A DNA stretch of 64,000 nucleotides from Pseudomonas lurida (GCF_013522705.1 NZ_JAAMRE010000027.1:1-64000); one strand, 5' to 3'; shown: positions 34,535 through 43,859, counted from the stretch's first letter. Numbers and translations: made by a program. Notes: generated by a model from the sequence alone, not told the origin.

Positions 34535-34804
34535 ATGAAAGCCCATTACCTGGTTTTTCTAGGACTGCTGCCTCTGGCGGCCTGCGCCATCGAACCTGGA
34601 CCATCCTCACCGCAGCAAGCCGAAACGGAGCAGTGGCTGACGTTGCAGGTCAGCGGCCAGGCCGCCTCGCCGACGCCGCAAACCGGCAGCCCCGCCGAGC
34701 GCGAGCAGGCGTTGCAGCGTTGGCTGGACAGCAATAAGCATCCCATCCCGGAGTTCTTCGAACAGGGCGCCGACGGTGCATCGTCCGGCGGCGCGCGCCG
34801 ATAA
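34535..34804 (+). CDS. Small DUF3613-like lipoprotein
   Basis: An 89-residue protein with a lipoprotein signal (LGLLPLAACAIE, Cys near 17). The mature part is short, with the pattern QWLTLQVSGQAAS and REQALQRWLDSNKHPIPEFFEQ, which I recognise as the DUF3613 type that accompanies Tad loci. It starts 11 bases after tadD. The role is unknown; it might support TadD or secretin assembly. It closes the plus-strand tad operon; pprB is convergent. Confidence 0.78.
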   Translation: MKAHYLVFLGLLPLAACAIEPGPSSPQQAETEQWLTLQVSGQAASPTPQTGSPAEREQALQRWLDSNKHPIPEFFEQGADGASSGGARR

Positions 34805-34811
34805 GTGCCCG

Positions 34812-35588
34812 TCAGTGCGCCGGGATGCGCTGACGCGCCATCGCACTGGGCGACAGGGCCAGCGCCAGCTGGGTGCGGTTGTGCATCTGAGTCAGGCGCA
34901 GCACCTGGGACACGTACAGCTTGACTGTGTTCTCGGTAATGCCCAGCTCGCAGGCGATCTGGTAGTTGGTCTGGCCCTTGCCCACCAGGCGCGCCACGTC
35001 CAGCTGGCGCGGTGACAGCTGCATGAAGATCGGCGCAACGTCCGCCGGCAGCGCGGCATCCCTGGGCGCAGCGTCGTCGGACGACACCGGCGCTCGGCGC
35101 ACCTTATCGAGGTCCTGGTAAAGGTCATTGATGGAGTCGGAGAGGTCCTGCAACTTCTGGTTCAGGTGCCCCAGCTGCAGCTTTTTTTGCCGCTCGTCCA
35201 ACGCTGCTTCCTGGCGCTGGATACCTTCGAGCAGCTCATGCAGATCGACAGGCTTCTGGTAGTAATCCGAAATCCCCGCGCGCAGCGCTTTGATCACATC
35301 CTGCTTGTCGGCGCGACCCGTGAGCATGATCGCCTCGAAGGCGCGTTGCTTGCCGGCAAGCGTCTGCATCGCCTGCACCAGTTGGATGCCATCCATGTCC
35401 GGCATATGCAGGTCGCACAGCACCAGACCGATCTCAGCGTCTTCAGCAAAACGCTGCAACGCATGATGGCTGGATTCACAGGGCACGCAGCGGTAGCCAC
35501 TGTCTTCCAGAAACTCACACAGTTCTTCCACGATCAGGGGTTGATCGTCGACCACAAGCACTTTTACTGCCGGTATCAGCTTATTCAC
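34812..35588 (-). CDS. pprB: PprB-like response regulator (REC + coiled coil + LuxR HTH)
   Basis: A receiver domain (about 8-125; VDDQPLIVEEL, phosphoacceptor LVLCDLHMP, IMLTGRAD, YYQKPVD), a coiled-coil linker (LDERQKKLQLGHLNQKLQDL, about 135-170) and a C-terminal LuxR/FixJ-type helix-turn-helix (about 200-255: LSPRQLDVARLVGKGQTNYQIACELGITENTVKLYVSQV). It would switch on tad/flp genes after phosphorylation by PprA. GTG 35588 is chosen because GGAG lies six bases upstream; the ATG at 35600 adds four residues without a ribosome site. Confidence 0.88.
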   Translation of the reverse strand: MNKLIPAVKVLVVDDQPLIVEELCEFLEDSGYRCVPCESSHHALQRFAEDAEIGLVLCDLHMPDMDGIQLVQAMQTLAGKQRAFEAIMLTGRADKQDVIKALRAGISDYYQKPVDLHELLEGIQRQEAALDERQKKLQLGHLNQKLQDLSDSINDLYQDLDKVRRAPVSSDDAAPRDAALPADVAPIFMQLSPRQLDVARLVGKGQTNYQIACELGITENTVKLYVSQVLRLTQMHNRTQLALALSPSAMARQRIPAH

Positions 35589-35702
35589 GCGCGACTCCAT
35601 GCCTGGCAGCCCAAAGGCGACCTATCCATTCGGACGACTGATTGACGGGGCGTTCCCCTAAACCTAGACGCAGTTTGTAACTCTGTACATAACGTCCGCC
35701 CG

Positions 35703-36152
35703 CTATTGAACCCACAGCCAGTAGAGGGTGAAGCCCACCAGGACACAGGGCGCGAACGGCTGTTTTTTTGACGCCCTCAAGCCCGTTTTCGAAAGACGCA
35801 CCGCAAGCCGTTGACCCGCAAGCACCCAGCCCCCTTGCGCCACAACCGCGACGATCAGCGACCACAGCAGGCAATCCACCGTGCCGGCCAGGCCCAGAGC
35901 GGCGAGCAGTTTCACATCTCCCGCGCCGAAACGACCGAGGGCATAACCTGGCAAGGACAACGCCAGCGCCACTGCCAATGCCCAGCCACCTTCGACGGCG
36001 GCCCCACCGAGCCAGGTAGTGCCCGTGCACGCCAGGTAGATCAAGGCTGACAGCGCCGCGCCCAGAGTCAGGCGATTGGCAATCCGCCGCTGTCGCCCGT
36101 CCTGTAACGCGCAAAGCCCCAGCCACACCAGCACCACCACGCCGTGAATCAC
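35703..36152 (-). CDS. fppA: A24 prepilin peptidase (FppA/TadV)
   Basis: A 149-residue type IV prepilin peptidase lacking the N-methylase domain, the size typical for Flp-type pili. Two catalytic aspartates are visible: one in LCALQDGRQRRIANRL and the second in the GAGDVKLL motif. About four to six hydrophobic helices. It starts with GTG (36152) and AGGGA precedes it. It processes Flp and the TadE-type pseudopilin. It is divergent from the TadE gene across 72 bases. Confidence 0.9.
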   Translation of the reverse strand: MIHGVVVLVWLGLCALQDGRQRRIANRLTLGAALSALIYLACTGTTWLGGAAVEGGWALAVALALSLPGYALGRFGAGDVKLLAALGLAGTVDCLLWSLIVAVVAQGGWVLAGQRLAVRLSKTGLRASKKQPFAPCVLVGFTLYWLWVQ

Positions 36153-36224
36153 GTAAAAAAAGTCCCTTTTCGCTGATTGATTCTATGCTGATATCAAGTA
36201 GTAGCCGTCAGGGTAGACGCAGTC

Positions 36225-36668
36225 ATGAAAACCGGCCTCCCCCGCCAGCAGAAAGGCGCCGCCGCCATCGAGTTCGCCTTGGTCTTCGGAATGTTCTTTG
36301 CGGTGTTCTACGGCTTGATCAGCTACAGCCTGCCCTTGCTGCTGATGCAATCGTTCAACCAGGCCGCGGCCGAGGCGGTGCGTCAAGCCATGGCCGTGGA
36401 CCCCGCGACCGCCGGGACGGCCTACGGCGCGCAACTGACTCAACGCGCCAAGGACACAGCGGTGGGCCAATTGAGCTGGATCCCGGCCAGTTTCCAGTTC
36501 CAGCGTGACGATGTGAGCGCCACCTATACCGGCAACACCTTGACCGTCACGATCAGCTACCCCTCCTCCCGACTCTATGCCGTATTCCCGGCCCTGGTCC
36601 TGCCGGGCGTAGGCACCGTGCCCAGGCTGCCGGCCAATCTGGCGGCACGTTCGAGCCTGCAGTTTTGA
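36225..36668 (+). CDS. TadE/TadF-like minor pilin
   Basis: A 147-residue pseudopilin of the TadE family. The class III-like N-terminus reads QQKGAAAIEFALVFGMFFAVF (the E at +5 relative to the cleaved G/A), followed by a membrane helix and a periplasmic region. It would be cleaved by FppA. The stop TGA (36666-36668) overlaps the TTG start of pprA at 36665, giving translational coupling between pilin and sensor. Confidence 0.85.
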   Translation: MKTGLPRQQKGAAAIEFALVFGMFFAVFYGLISYSLPLLLMQSFNQAAAEAVRQAMAVDPATAGTAYGAQLTQRAKDTAVGQLSWIPASFQFQRDDVSATYTGNTLTVTISYPSSRLYAVFPALVLPGVGTVPRLPANLAARSSLQF

Positions 36669-39400
36669 AGGCCGGAGAGCACCTGTTCGGGCGCTTGCTC
36701 GGCCGTACCGCTGGCGCCGATCACACGCCCACCGCCAGCGGCTTGCAGGTGCAGTTGGATTCGCGCGGCCAGGTCATGGGCCTGAGCGCGGCGCTGCGCG
36801 CGCAATTGGGCCCGAGCACCGTGGGCGGGACGCGCCCGCACCTGCGCCAATTACTGTGTGCCGGCAGCACCCTGAGTATCGAAGGCAACCCGGCCGAGTG
36901 GCAGCACCAGAGCCTGGACCTGGATTTTCAGGGGGCGGCCGGTCAGGTGCTGCACACCCGAGGGTGGGTCGAGCCCGATGCCGACGGCTGGGTCTTGCGC
37001 CTGCTGGATGTGGGCGATTTGCTCGAAGGTCGGCAACTGGCTCAGGACCGCGAACAGAACCATCAACTGGCCTGCCGAATGAGCCAGCAATTGCGCGTGT
37101 GCAGCCTTGGCCGCTTGCCCGAGGTGTTCAACGAGCACTTGCGCAGCCTGTCGCAACGCTGGCGCATCCCGTGTGTCGCCGTGGCATTGCTGGATGAGGA
37201 TGATCAGGGATGGCGAATCTACAGCCAATATGCGGCCCACGATGCACCAGCGTTGTGGCAGACCGGCCAGCGCCTGGGCACGCGTCTGGACAGCCTTAAC
37301 GGCAACGCACCGTTGCGCCTGGACACGGCCCGGGGGCGCAGCGACAACCCACGCCTGCACAGCGTGTTCGGCGATGCCGACGGGGTGCTGGTGCCGTATC
37401 GGGACGGCCAGGGTGTCGCCGCCTGGCTGCTCTGCGGTTTCTACCGCGGCCAACCGCACACCCATGACCAGGATTGGCTGGACCTTGCCGCCGCGCTCGC
37501 CGGCCCGTTGCTCAGCCGCCTGCGCGAGCAACACCATCATCAGCAACTGGAGCGGGTCGAAGCCTTGCAAGGCCTGCTTGGCACCGGCTGGTGGGAACTG
37601 CTGCCCGCCACCGATGAAATCCAGCTGGCGCCGCAGTTGCTGCACAGCCTCAGCCTGGAGGACGGCCCGACCCGCCAGCCGCTGGCGGTGTGGCTGGAGT
37701 TGATCCACCCCGCCGACCGCCAGGAACTGCACAGCCGCCTGCACGACCTGCAGACCCTGGGCAGGCCGCTGCTGACCGGTGTGCGCCTGCAACGCAGCGA
37801 CACCGCGCAGAATCCGATCTGGTATCGCGTGCAAGGCCAAGTGCTGGGCGAGGGCCGGCAGCGGCGCTGGGTCGGCTTCATGCTCGACATCAGCGACATC
37901 AAGAACCAGCAAGTGCAGGCCGCCGCCGCCCATGCGCGCCTGGACAACCTGATCGCCAGCGCCCCGGCGGTGATTTATGTGCAGCGCTACGTGAGCGGCG
38001 CGCTGCACCCCGTGTTCTTCAGCGACAGTTTGCTGCCCCTGCTCGGCTGGACTCTGGCCGACTGCGACCACGAGCACCTGCCCGCACTGATCCACGCCGA
38101 CGACCGCGACCTTTACTTCGAGCGCACGCGCCAGTTGCTACGCGAGGGCAGCGTGCGCAGCCGCTACCGTGTGCGCGACAGCCAGGGCCATTACCACTGG
38201 CTGCTCGACGAGGCCAAACTTTTGCGCGACGACCTTGGCATACCGGTGGAGGCGGTGGGCCTGTGGCTGGACGTGACCGAAGCGACACTGGCCGCCGAGC
38301 GCATTCAGCAAAGCGAAGAGCGCTACCGCATCCTGGTGGAAGACTCGCCGGCGATGATCTGCCGTTACCGCCCGGACTTGACGCTGACCTTCGGCAACAC
38401 GCCGTTGGCCCATTACCTCGAATGCCAACCCGCTCAATTACCGGGGCTGAACCTCGGCCATTGGCTGTCGGACGAACAGCGCCGAGCCTTTGTGCAGCGT
38501 ATCGGCCGATTGACCCCGGAGTTTCCAGTGAGCACGGCGGAAATCAGCCTGGCGCTGCCGGGGCGCGAACATGCCTGGTGGGTGTGGTCCGACCGTGGCG
38601 TGTTCGATGCGCACGGCACACTGCTGGAGGTACAGGCCGTGGGCCGCGACAACACCGAAGTGCGGCGCTCCCAGCAGCAACTGACCCAGAGCGCCAAGAT
38701 GGCCACCCTCGGCGAAATGGCCACCGGCCTGGCCCACGAAATCAACCAGCCGCTGAATGTGATGCGCATGGCTATCGTCAACGTGCTCAAGCGCCTGGGC
38801 GACGGTAACGCCGAGGTGGCTTACCTCACCGAAAAACTGCAGCGCATCGACGCCCAGGTGCAACGGGCCACCCGCGTGGTGGACCACATGCGCGTATTCG
38901 GCCGCCGCTCGGAAATCGAACAGCAGCCCTTCGACCCCGCCCAGGCGGTGGAGGGCACCCTGGCGCTGCTCAGCGAAGGGTTGCGCGGCAAAGGCGTGGA
39001 ACTGCGCGTCACCGCGCCGGACGTCGCGGTGCAGGTCAACGGTTATGTCGACCAGTTGGAGCAAGTGTTGATCAACCTGATGGTCAATGCCCGCGACGCG
39101 CTGTCGAGCCAGCGCGAAAAGAACCCGCAACTGCGCCCTTGGATCGCGCTGCATTGTGAGCACGACAGCCGGCATGTGCGCCTCTGGGTGGAAGACAACG
39201 CCGGCGGCATCGACCCGCGTCTGCTGGAGCGGATTTTCGAACCGTTTTTCACCACCAAGCCGATCGGCGTGGGCACCGGGCTGGGCTTGTCGGTGAGCTA
39301 CGGCATTGTGGAAAACATGGGCGGACGCCTGAGCGTGGTCAACGGCGAACAGGGCGCGCGGTTCTGCGTGGAATTGCCGGTGGCTCAGATCACCAGGTAA
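36665..39400 (+). CDS. pprA: PprA-like PAS/GAF sensor histidine kinase
   Basis: A 911-residue multidomain kinase. It has a GAF-like region (about 140-280) and three PAS-like segments (about 300-410, 425-540 and 550-660), a HisKA domain with the phosphoacceptor in HEINQPL (H691) and a HATPase domain with N-, G1- and G2-boxes (NLMVNARDAL; EDNAGGID; GVGTGLGLSVSYGI). No transmembrane helix is obvious, so it is probably cytoplasmic. It would phosphorylate PprB. The TTG start overlaps the TadE stop; an in-frame ATG near 36776 is the alternative. Ends 16 bases inside convergent tadG. Confidence 0.87.
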   Translation: MKAGEHLFGRLLGRTAGADHTPTASGLQVQLDSRGQVMGLSAALRAQLGPSTVGGTRPHLRQLLCAGSTLSIEGNPAEWQHQSLDLDFQGAAGQVLHTRGWVEPDADGWVLRLLDVGDLLEGRQLAQDREQNHQLACRMSQQLRVCSLGRLPEVFNEHLRSLSQRWRIPCVAVALLDEDDQGWRIYSQYAAHDAPALWQTGQRLGTRLDSLNGNAPLRLDTARGRSDNPRLHSVFGDADGVLVPYRDGQGVAAWLLCGFYRGQPHTHDQDWLDLAAALAGPLLSRLREQHHHQQLERVEALQGLLGTGWWELLPATDEIQLAPQLLHSLSLEDGPTRQPLAVWLELIHPADRQELHSRLHDLQTLGRPLLTGVRLQRSDTAQNPIWYRVQGQVLGEGRQRRWVGFMLDISDIKNQQVQAAAAHARLDNLIASAPAVIYVQRYVSGALHPVFFSDSLLPLLGWTLADCDHEHLPALIHADDRDLYFERTRQLLREGSVRSRYRVRDSQGHYHWLLDEAKLLRDDLGIPVEAVGLWLDVTEATLAAERIQQSEERYRILVEDSPAMICRYRPDLTLTFGNTPLAHYLECQPAQLPGLNLGHWLSDEQRRAFVQRIGRLTPEFPVSTAEISLALPGREHAWWVWSDRGVFDAHGTLLEVQAVGRDNTEVRRSQQQLTQSAKMATLGEMATGLAHEINQPLNVMRMAIVNVLKRLGDGNAEVAYLTEKLQRIDAQVQRATRVVDHMRVFGRRSEIEQQPFDPAQAVEGTLALLSEGLRGKGVELRVTAPDVAVQVNGYVDQLEQVLINLMVNARDALSSQREKNPQLRPWIALHCEHDSRHVRLWVEDNAGGIDPRLLERIFEPFFTTKPIGVGTGLGLSVSYGIVENMGGRLSVVNGEQGARFCVELPVAQITR

Positions 39401-41331
39401 GCGCGGCCCATATGGCAACTGAGGTTGGCGCCGACTTCGGCGTTGCCCAGGCTGATGCCCAGGGACTTGAGCAGGCTGTTGACGACAGGGTCAAGCAGCG
39501 GCGACAGCACGCCCTGAACCAGCGAGATCACCGAGTTGGCAATGGTGTTCATCGTGCTGGCCACGCTCGCCAGCGCGCCGCTGGACACGCTGCCGCTGGG
39601 AGGCACATAGGTGACCTGCAGAGCGCTCAATGTCGCGCTCAGGCTGCCGATGATATTGCTCGTGCCCGCCGCGGGGAGGTAGGTGGGCGTGGCGTTCATC
39701 TCCGCCACGGGGGCAAATACCAGCGGGCCGGACTGGGCACCCACGGTGGACAGCGCTTTGACCGTCAGGCCACCGCCCACATTCGGTGTGCGGTTGGGGC
39801 TGCAGAGCAAGTTCAATACCGCACACGAACGCTTGCCGAAATCCACCAGCCTCAGCGGTTGCACGACCACCGGCGCGGTGGAGGAAAACGCCGTCGAACT
39901 GATGGTGCCGATGCCTAACGTTGCTGCGGAGGTGCTGGTCTGCGTGGTCAGAGACTTACTGGCCGGCGTGGCGCAGGCGTAATCGGTGACATGGCTTTCA
40001 GCACTGCCGGCCTCGATGTAGATCGACAGCGTATCGCTGATCGCCACATCGGTGATTTCGCAGGAGACCAGACAAAGGAGCCCACCCACCGCCGCTGGAA
40101 TATTCAAATTCAACAGGCCCTTCACCAGGTTCGAAACCGGTGTACGCAGCCCGCTCAGTACCGTCGCGACCGAAGACACACCATTCAAGACAGGTGCCTG
40201 CACCGTTATCAGCGTGCGCACCTGCGCCGTACGCACGGCTATCTGATCCGTCGGCGGCACATTATTAAGCCCCGCCTTGGCCTTCGCCGGGTTGCCGATC
40301 GCCGACAGTTGCGGCGGCTCCATGATTTTGGTCTGCACCGATACATTGCCTACCAGTGGAATATTCAACTGCACCGCTGCGCTCACCGGGTTCTTGCTGC
40401 TGGACAATTGCGCGGTGGTTTGCAGCAGTTGGAACAGTTGAAGGTTGCTGTTCAAAGCGGCAGCCGACGTACCGGTGGCAATTTTGAGCAACTGCCCGAC
40501 CGTCAACTGCCGAGTGCTGGGGGCAATCGCCTGAACCTTGATTACATCGTTGATAACGGCGGTGGCCACGGCGCCGTTTTTTTGCAGGACCTTCACCGAC
40601 GCGTCGATCAACTCATTGGCGGACACCGCCGTACTGAGCAACGCATCGTAGTCGCCCGCCTTCACGTTCAAGGTAAGCGCCAACTGATCAAGGTAACCGA
40701 GCAGGTTGACGTTGGTGTTCAGCAGCCCATCCCAGCCTGCCGCGGTCAGCGACAGGCTGCCGCCCAGCAGGCGCCCCATCGCCAGGTTCAAAACATCTGA
40801 CTTTGCCGAATCGACGGTGCCCAGGTTGCTGCGGATGCTCAGTTGCGCCACGGGCGGCGCGTAGGCGGCCACGGCGGTGGCGCTGAGTTGGGTCTGGGTG
40901 GATGCCGAACCGCCGCTGAACAGGCTCCAGAGGCCGCTGACAACGCTGGTCATCACGCTGCGGGTCGCCACCACGCGTACGGCCTCGTTCTTGGTGGCAT
41001 CCGGGTTGAAGACGCGGATATTGCCGGCATTGGTGACCAGCGTACCGCACGTCACTGTCAGGCCACGGCTGCTGTCGCCAGTCACCGTGAAACCGTTGCG
41101 CGCGGCATTTTCCCTGGCGAAGTCGTTGGCTGTGGTGGTGGGGTTGCACAGGCCGCCGCGCCCGGCGGCTTCCAGGGCCGAGGTGTCGGCGATGGATTGT
41201 AATTTGCGCTTGTCCAGGTACAGGCGGCCGCTGTCTACCGCCAGCAATAAAAAGACCAGGGCTACCGCGAGGGTGCCCGCCGCCATCAAGCTGATGGCAC
41301 CACGCTGCCTGCAACCGATTCGGGGAGACAT
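39385..41331 (-). CDS. tadG: TadG-like pilus protein
   Basis: A 648-residue protein with the N-terminal Tad membrane anchor (QRGAISLMAAGTLAVALVFLL, about 9-30) followed by the conserved VDSGRLYLDKRKLQSIADTSALEAA segment, then a long repetitive Ser/Thr/Ala-rich periplasmic part without a recognised domain. No clear von Willebrand A motif. In P. aeruginosa tadG lies between pprB and tadD, as I recall; here it has been placed downstream of pprA and points back at it, with 16 bases of overlap. Confidence 0.86.
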   Translation of the reverse strand: MSPRIGCRQRGAISLMAAGTLAVALVFLLLAVDSGRLYLDKRKLQSIADTSALEAAGRGGLCNPTTTANDFARENAARNGFTVTGDSSRGLTVTCGTLVTNAGNIRVFNPDATKNEAVRVVATRSVMTSVVSGLWSLFSGGSASTQTQLSATAVAAYAPPVAQLSIRSNLGTVDSAKSDVLNLAMGRLLGGSLSLTAAGWDGLLNTNVNLLGYLDQLALTLNVKAGDYDALLSTAVSANELIDASVKVLQKNGAVATAVINDVIKVQAIAPSTRQLTVGQLLKIATGTSAAALNSNLQLFQLLQTTAQLSSSKNPVSAAVQLNIPLVGNVSVQTKIMEPPQLSAIGNPAKAKAGLNNVPPTDQIAVRTAQVRTLITVQAPVLNGVSSVATVLSGLRTPVSNLVKGLLNLNIPAAVGGLLCLVSCEITDVAISDTLSIYIEAGSAESHVTDYACATPASKSLTTQTSTSAATLGIGTISSTAFSSTAPVVVQPLRLVDFGKRSCAVLNLLCSPNRTPNVGGGLTVKALSTVGAQSGPLVFAPVAEMNATPTYLPAAGTSNIIGSLSATLSALQVTYVPPSGSVSSGALASVASTMNTIANSVISLVQGVLSPLLDPVVNSLLKSLGISLGNAEVGANLSCHMGRAYLVI

Positions 41332-41418
41332 CAGGCACTCCTTCGCGCTTACTCTCCGTAGGTTCGAAGGAGTGTAGACAAGGATGGCGGGGGCTGCCGC
41401 GCCGGCGGCGGTCAGCGA

Positions 41419-41976
41419 TCAGTGGGGTGGATAACTGGAGAGGATACGAGTGACCGTGGTGCGGATCGCGTTGTTGCGATCCTGTGGGTTCGGGGTGCTG
41501 CTCATCAGTTGTTCGTCGCTGCCGCGCCACACCAGTTTGCCGTCCTTGCCATCGAGCAGGTCGATCTGGATGGTTGCCACCTTGTAGGTGATGTTGCGGG
41601 TTTCGTTGTACATCGGCGCGCCCCAGTAGCCGTTCCATGGGCCGCCCCAGGCGCCGCCATAGTTGGTGGTGACTTGTTGCTGGCGGTCTTCGACGATCAG
41701 GTAGGCCTGCACGTTCACGTCCGCCTTGGTACCGGCGGCGGCCGGGCGCAGACCGCGCTGATCAAGTTGTTCGCCGACGGCCTGGCGGATGCGCTGTTCG
41801 GTGAGGTCGCTCTGGATGCGCGGGTCATCGGGGCGGTACTGCAGGGCAGGGTCTTTCCAGGCCCAACTGCGGTACGCGCCGAAGTCGCGGCTGGCATCGA
41901 AGTCGTGGTTGACCTGACTGGTCTGGCAACCGCCCAGCAGCATGGCAAACGCAAGCGTAGCGAGACGACGGAACAT
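41419..41976 (-). CDS. DUF4136 lipoprotein (copy 1)
   Basis: A 185-residue lipoprotein with lipobox LGGC at 14-17 and a DUF4136 domain with the pattern FGAYRSWAWKDPAL and IRQAVGEQLDQRGLRP, then WRGSDEQ and TVTRILSSYPPH near the C-terminus. GGAGA precedes the ATG. It is closely related to the next gene upstream (42021-42623). Outer membrane or periplasmic; function unknown. Confidence 0.87.
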   Translation of the reverse strand: MFRRLATLAFAMLLGGCQTSQVNHDFDASRDFGAYRSWAWKDPALQYRPDDPRIQSDLTEQRIRQAVGEQLDQRGLRPAAAGTKADVNVQAYLIVEDRQQQVTTNYGGAWGGPWNGYWGAPMYNETRNITYKVATIQIDLLDGKDGKLVWRGSDEQLMSSTPNPQDRNNAIRTTVTRILSSYPPH

Positions 41977-42020
41977 GGTGATTCTCCAAAAGCGACCGGT
42001 GCGTTAAATGAGAATAGCGG

Positions 42021-42623
42021 TTAACGGGGAGGGTACGCGGCCATGGCCTTTTGTACGGCCTGGCGCAATGCTTCGGCCCGCTCGCCGAGGCTGCCCTGGC
42101 TGCCGGTTTCCGCGCTGGCGCTCCATACCGGCTGGCCGCTGCGGGCATCGAACAGGTTGATGCGAACCACCACCACCTGCACCTCATAGGTGCGTACCAC
42201 CGGCACCGTGTTGTACATGCCGTAGCCCGGACCATAGCGGTTGTAGCCGCTGTAACCGTAGCCGTAATCGTCCTGGACCTGGCGCAGGCGTTTCTCCTGG
42301 CGCACGTCGGCGCTGACCAGCAAGTCCGCCGGGCGATTGTCGTGCAGAGGGCGCAGGCCGCGCTGGTCGAGCGCGCCGCTGACCGCTTCGGCGATTTGTG
42401 CCGAGTCGGCCCAGGCCGTACCCGCCGGGAGCCGGCCGTTGCGCCAGGCCCAATTGCGATAGGCGCCGTAGTCCCGTACCGGCGCCGGGTAGGCGCTGGC
42501 ATCGAAGGTGCCGGCAGCCTGCGGCGGTGCCGGCGGGATCGGCGCCGAAGCGGCCACATAAGGGTTGGGGCTGGAGCATGCGCCCAGCCCGAGAGACAGC
42601 AGGATCAAACACAGACGACGCAT
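42021..42623 (-). CDS. DUF4136 lipoprotein (copy 2)
   Basis: A 200-residue lipoprotein, lipobox LGACS near residue 15, with the same layout as its downstream neighbour: YGAYRNWAWRNGRLPAG, then QIAEAVSGALDQRGLRP, then WSASAETGS and a terminal AYPPR. A GGAGG site precedes the ATG. The tandem pair is 44 bases apart and probably co-transcribed, suggesting a duplication. A long Tyr/Gly-rich stretch (YGYGYSGYNRYGPGYG) is specific to this copy. Confidence 0.87.
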   Translation of the reverse strand: MRRLCLILLSLGLGACSSPNPYVAASAPIPPAPPQAAGTFDASAYPAPVRDYGAYRNWAWRNGRLPAGTAWADSAQIAEAVSGALDQRGLRPLHDNRPADLLVSADVRQEKRLRQVQDDYGYGYSGYNRYGPGYGMYNTVPVVRTYEVQVVVVRINLFDARSGQPVWSASAETGSQGSLGERAEALRQAVQKAMAAYPPR

Positions 42624-42647
42624 TTCGACCTCCGCAGACTGGGCCGC

Positions 42648-43397
42648 TTAAACCGGACGGCAGATCCAGTGCAAATAACGCCCAAGTCCGGCAAAGCTTG
42701 GGTGACGACGGTGAATGAGCTCCATCTCGATAAGGTCCTGCAATGCGGCGCGAGCCTGGAACTCCACCGGCATGTAGTCGTGGAAGACCCGCACCCCGCT
42801 TTGGCTTTCGACCTGCCACAGCCCTTCGAGTTGCGCCGCCAGCTCTCGCGGGTCGAGGGGCTGTTGCGGCGTGAGGCTTTGCTTTTCGCCGGCCATGTCG
42901 TTCTTGCGCATCTTGCGGAAGTGGCCTTTGAGCAGGTTGCGGTAGATCAGCGCATCGCGGTTGTAGAACGCCAGGGACAACCAGCCGCCCGGCGCGGTCA
43001 GCTGATGCAGCACCGGCAGGATGGCGTGGGGTTCGGCCAGCCACTCCAGCACGGCGTGGCACAGCACCAGGTCATAGGGTTGCGTGAGTTGGCCGAGCAG
43101 CTCCTGCCAGGGCGCGTGGATAAAGGTCGCATGCTGCCCGGCTTCGGCGAAGCGTTGGCGCGCGCCCTCGAGCATCGGCGCGGCGGGTTCGGCCAGGGTT
43201 ACCTGGTGACCACGCTCGGCCAGCCAAAGCGACATATGCCCCAGGCCCGCGCCAATATCGAGCACGCGCAATGGGCGATCAGGCAGCGCTTCGGCCAGGT
43301 CGGCCTGCAACACCGCCAGGCGGATCGCGCCTTTGGCCCCGCCGTAGATTTTTTCGGCGAAGCGCGTGGCCAGTTGATCGAAGTGACGATCACTCAT
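42648..43397 (-). CDS. cmoM: tRNA carboxymethoxyuridine methyltransferase CmoM
   Basis: A 249-residue class I SAM methyltransferase matching CmoM/SmtA. It starts SDRHFDQLATRFAEKIYGGAKGAIR, with the SAM motif VLDIGAGLGHMS near residue 45, the CHAVLEWLAEP block and GVRVFHDYMP near 205. It converts cmo5U in the anticodon of tRNAs to its methyl ester. It overlaps the MazG-like gene by four bases (43394-43397), so the two are coupled. Confidence 0.9.
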   Translation of the reverse strand: MSDRHFDQLATRFAEKIYGGAKGAIRLAVLQADLAEALPDRPLRVLDIGAGLGHMSLWLAERGHQVTLAEPAAPMLEGARQRFAEAGQHATFIHAPWQELLGQLTQPYDLVLCHAVLEWLAEPHAILPVLHQLTAPGGWLSLAFYNRDALIYRNLLKGHFRKMRKNDMAGEKQSLTPQQPLDPRELAAQLEGLWQVESQSGVRVFHDYMPVEFQARAALQDLIEMELIHRRHPSFAGLGRYLHWICRPV

Positions 43398-43699
43398 GGG
43401 GCGAACCGCCGTTCGCTGTCGGCCAGTTTGGCACGCACGACCTCGTTCATGTCCAGGCCCAACTCACTGCACAGCAACAACAGGTACAACACGATATCGC
43501 CGACTTCCTGTCCGGCGTGGGCAAGTGTGTCGGCGGGTAATTGGCGGGATTGATCTTCGGTGAGCCATTGGAAGATTTCCACCAGTTCGGCCATTTCCAC
43601 ACTGGCAGCCATGGCCAGGTTTTTCGGGCTGTGAAACGGTTTCCAGTCGTTGGTATCGCGGATGCGATGCAGGCGTTCGGTGAGGTGTTCGAGGTTCAT
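43394..43699 (-). CDS. MazG-like nucleotide pyrophosphohydrolase
   Basis: A 101-residue all-alpha NTP pyrophosphatase (MazG/RS21-C6, dCTPase-like). The metal-binding acidic clusters are EMAELVEIFQW (EXXE) and EVGDIVLYLLLL (EXXD). It would hydrolyse a noncanonical (d)NTP to NMP plus PPi. AGGAG precedes the ATG at 43699. Overlaps cmoM. Confidence 0.87.
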   Translation of the reverse strand: MNLEHLTERLHRIRDTNDWKPFHSPKNLAMAASVEMAELVEIFQWLTEDQSRQLPADTLAHAGQEVGDIVLYLLLLCSELGLDMNEVVRAKLADSERRFAP

Positions 43700-43780
43700 G
43701 GGGCGGGCTCCTGAAGGTGTATAGCTTCGGGGGGATGAGCGTTGAAGGCAAGTGAATCACCTGGGTTGGTCTTCAGGCCG

Positions 43781-43857
43781 CCATCGGGGGCAAGCCCCGT
43801 CCCACATTTGAATGCATTTACATATCAAAAAGTGGGAGGGGGCTTGCCCCGATGAGG
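43781..43857. repeat. Inverted REP pair (BIME)
   Basis: CATCGGGGGCAAGCC... at 43782-43806 and the inverted ...GGCTTGCCCCGATG at 43832-43854 flank a short AT-rich centre; TCCCACA and GTGGGA face each other inside. This is the most complete example here of the mobile REP doublet of Pseudomonas. Confidence 0.85.
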
Positions 43858-43859
43858 CC

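Noticed and set aside
36851..38095. A 414-codon frame antisense to the PprA-like kinase.
   Set aside because: The plus strand codes for recognisable PAS and kinase domains; the antisense frame has none.
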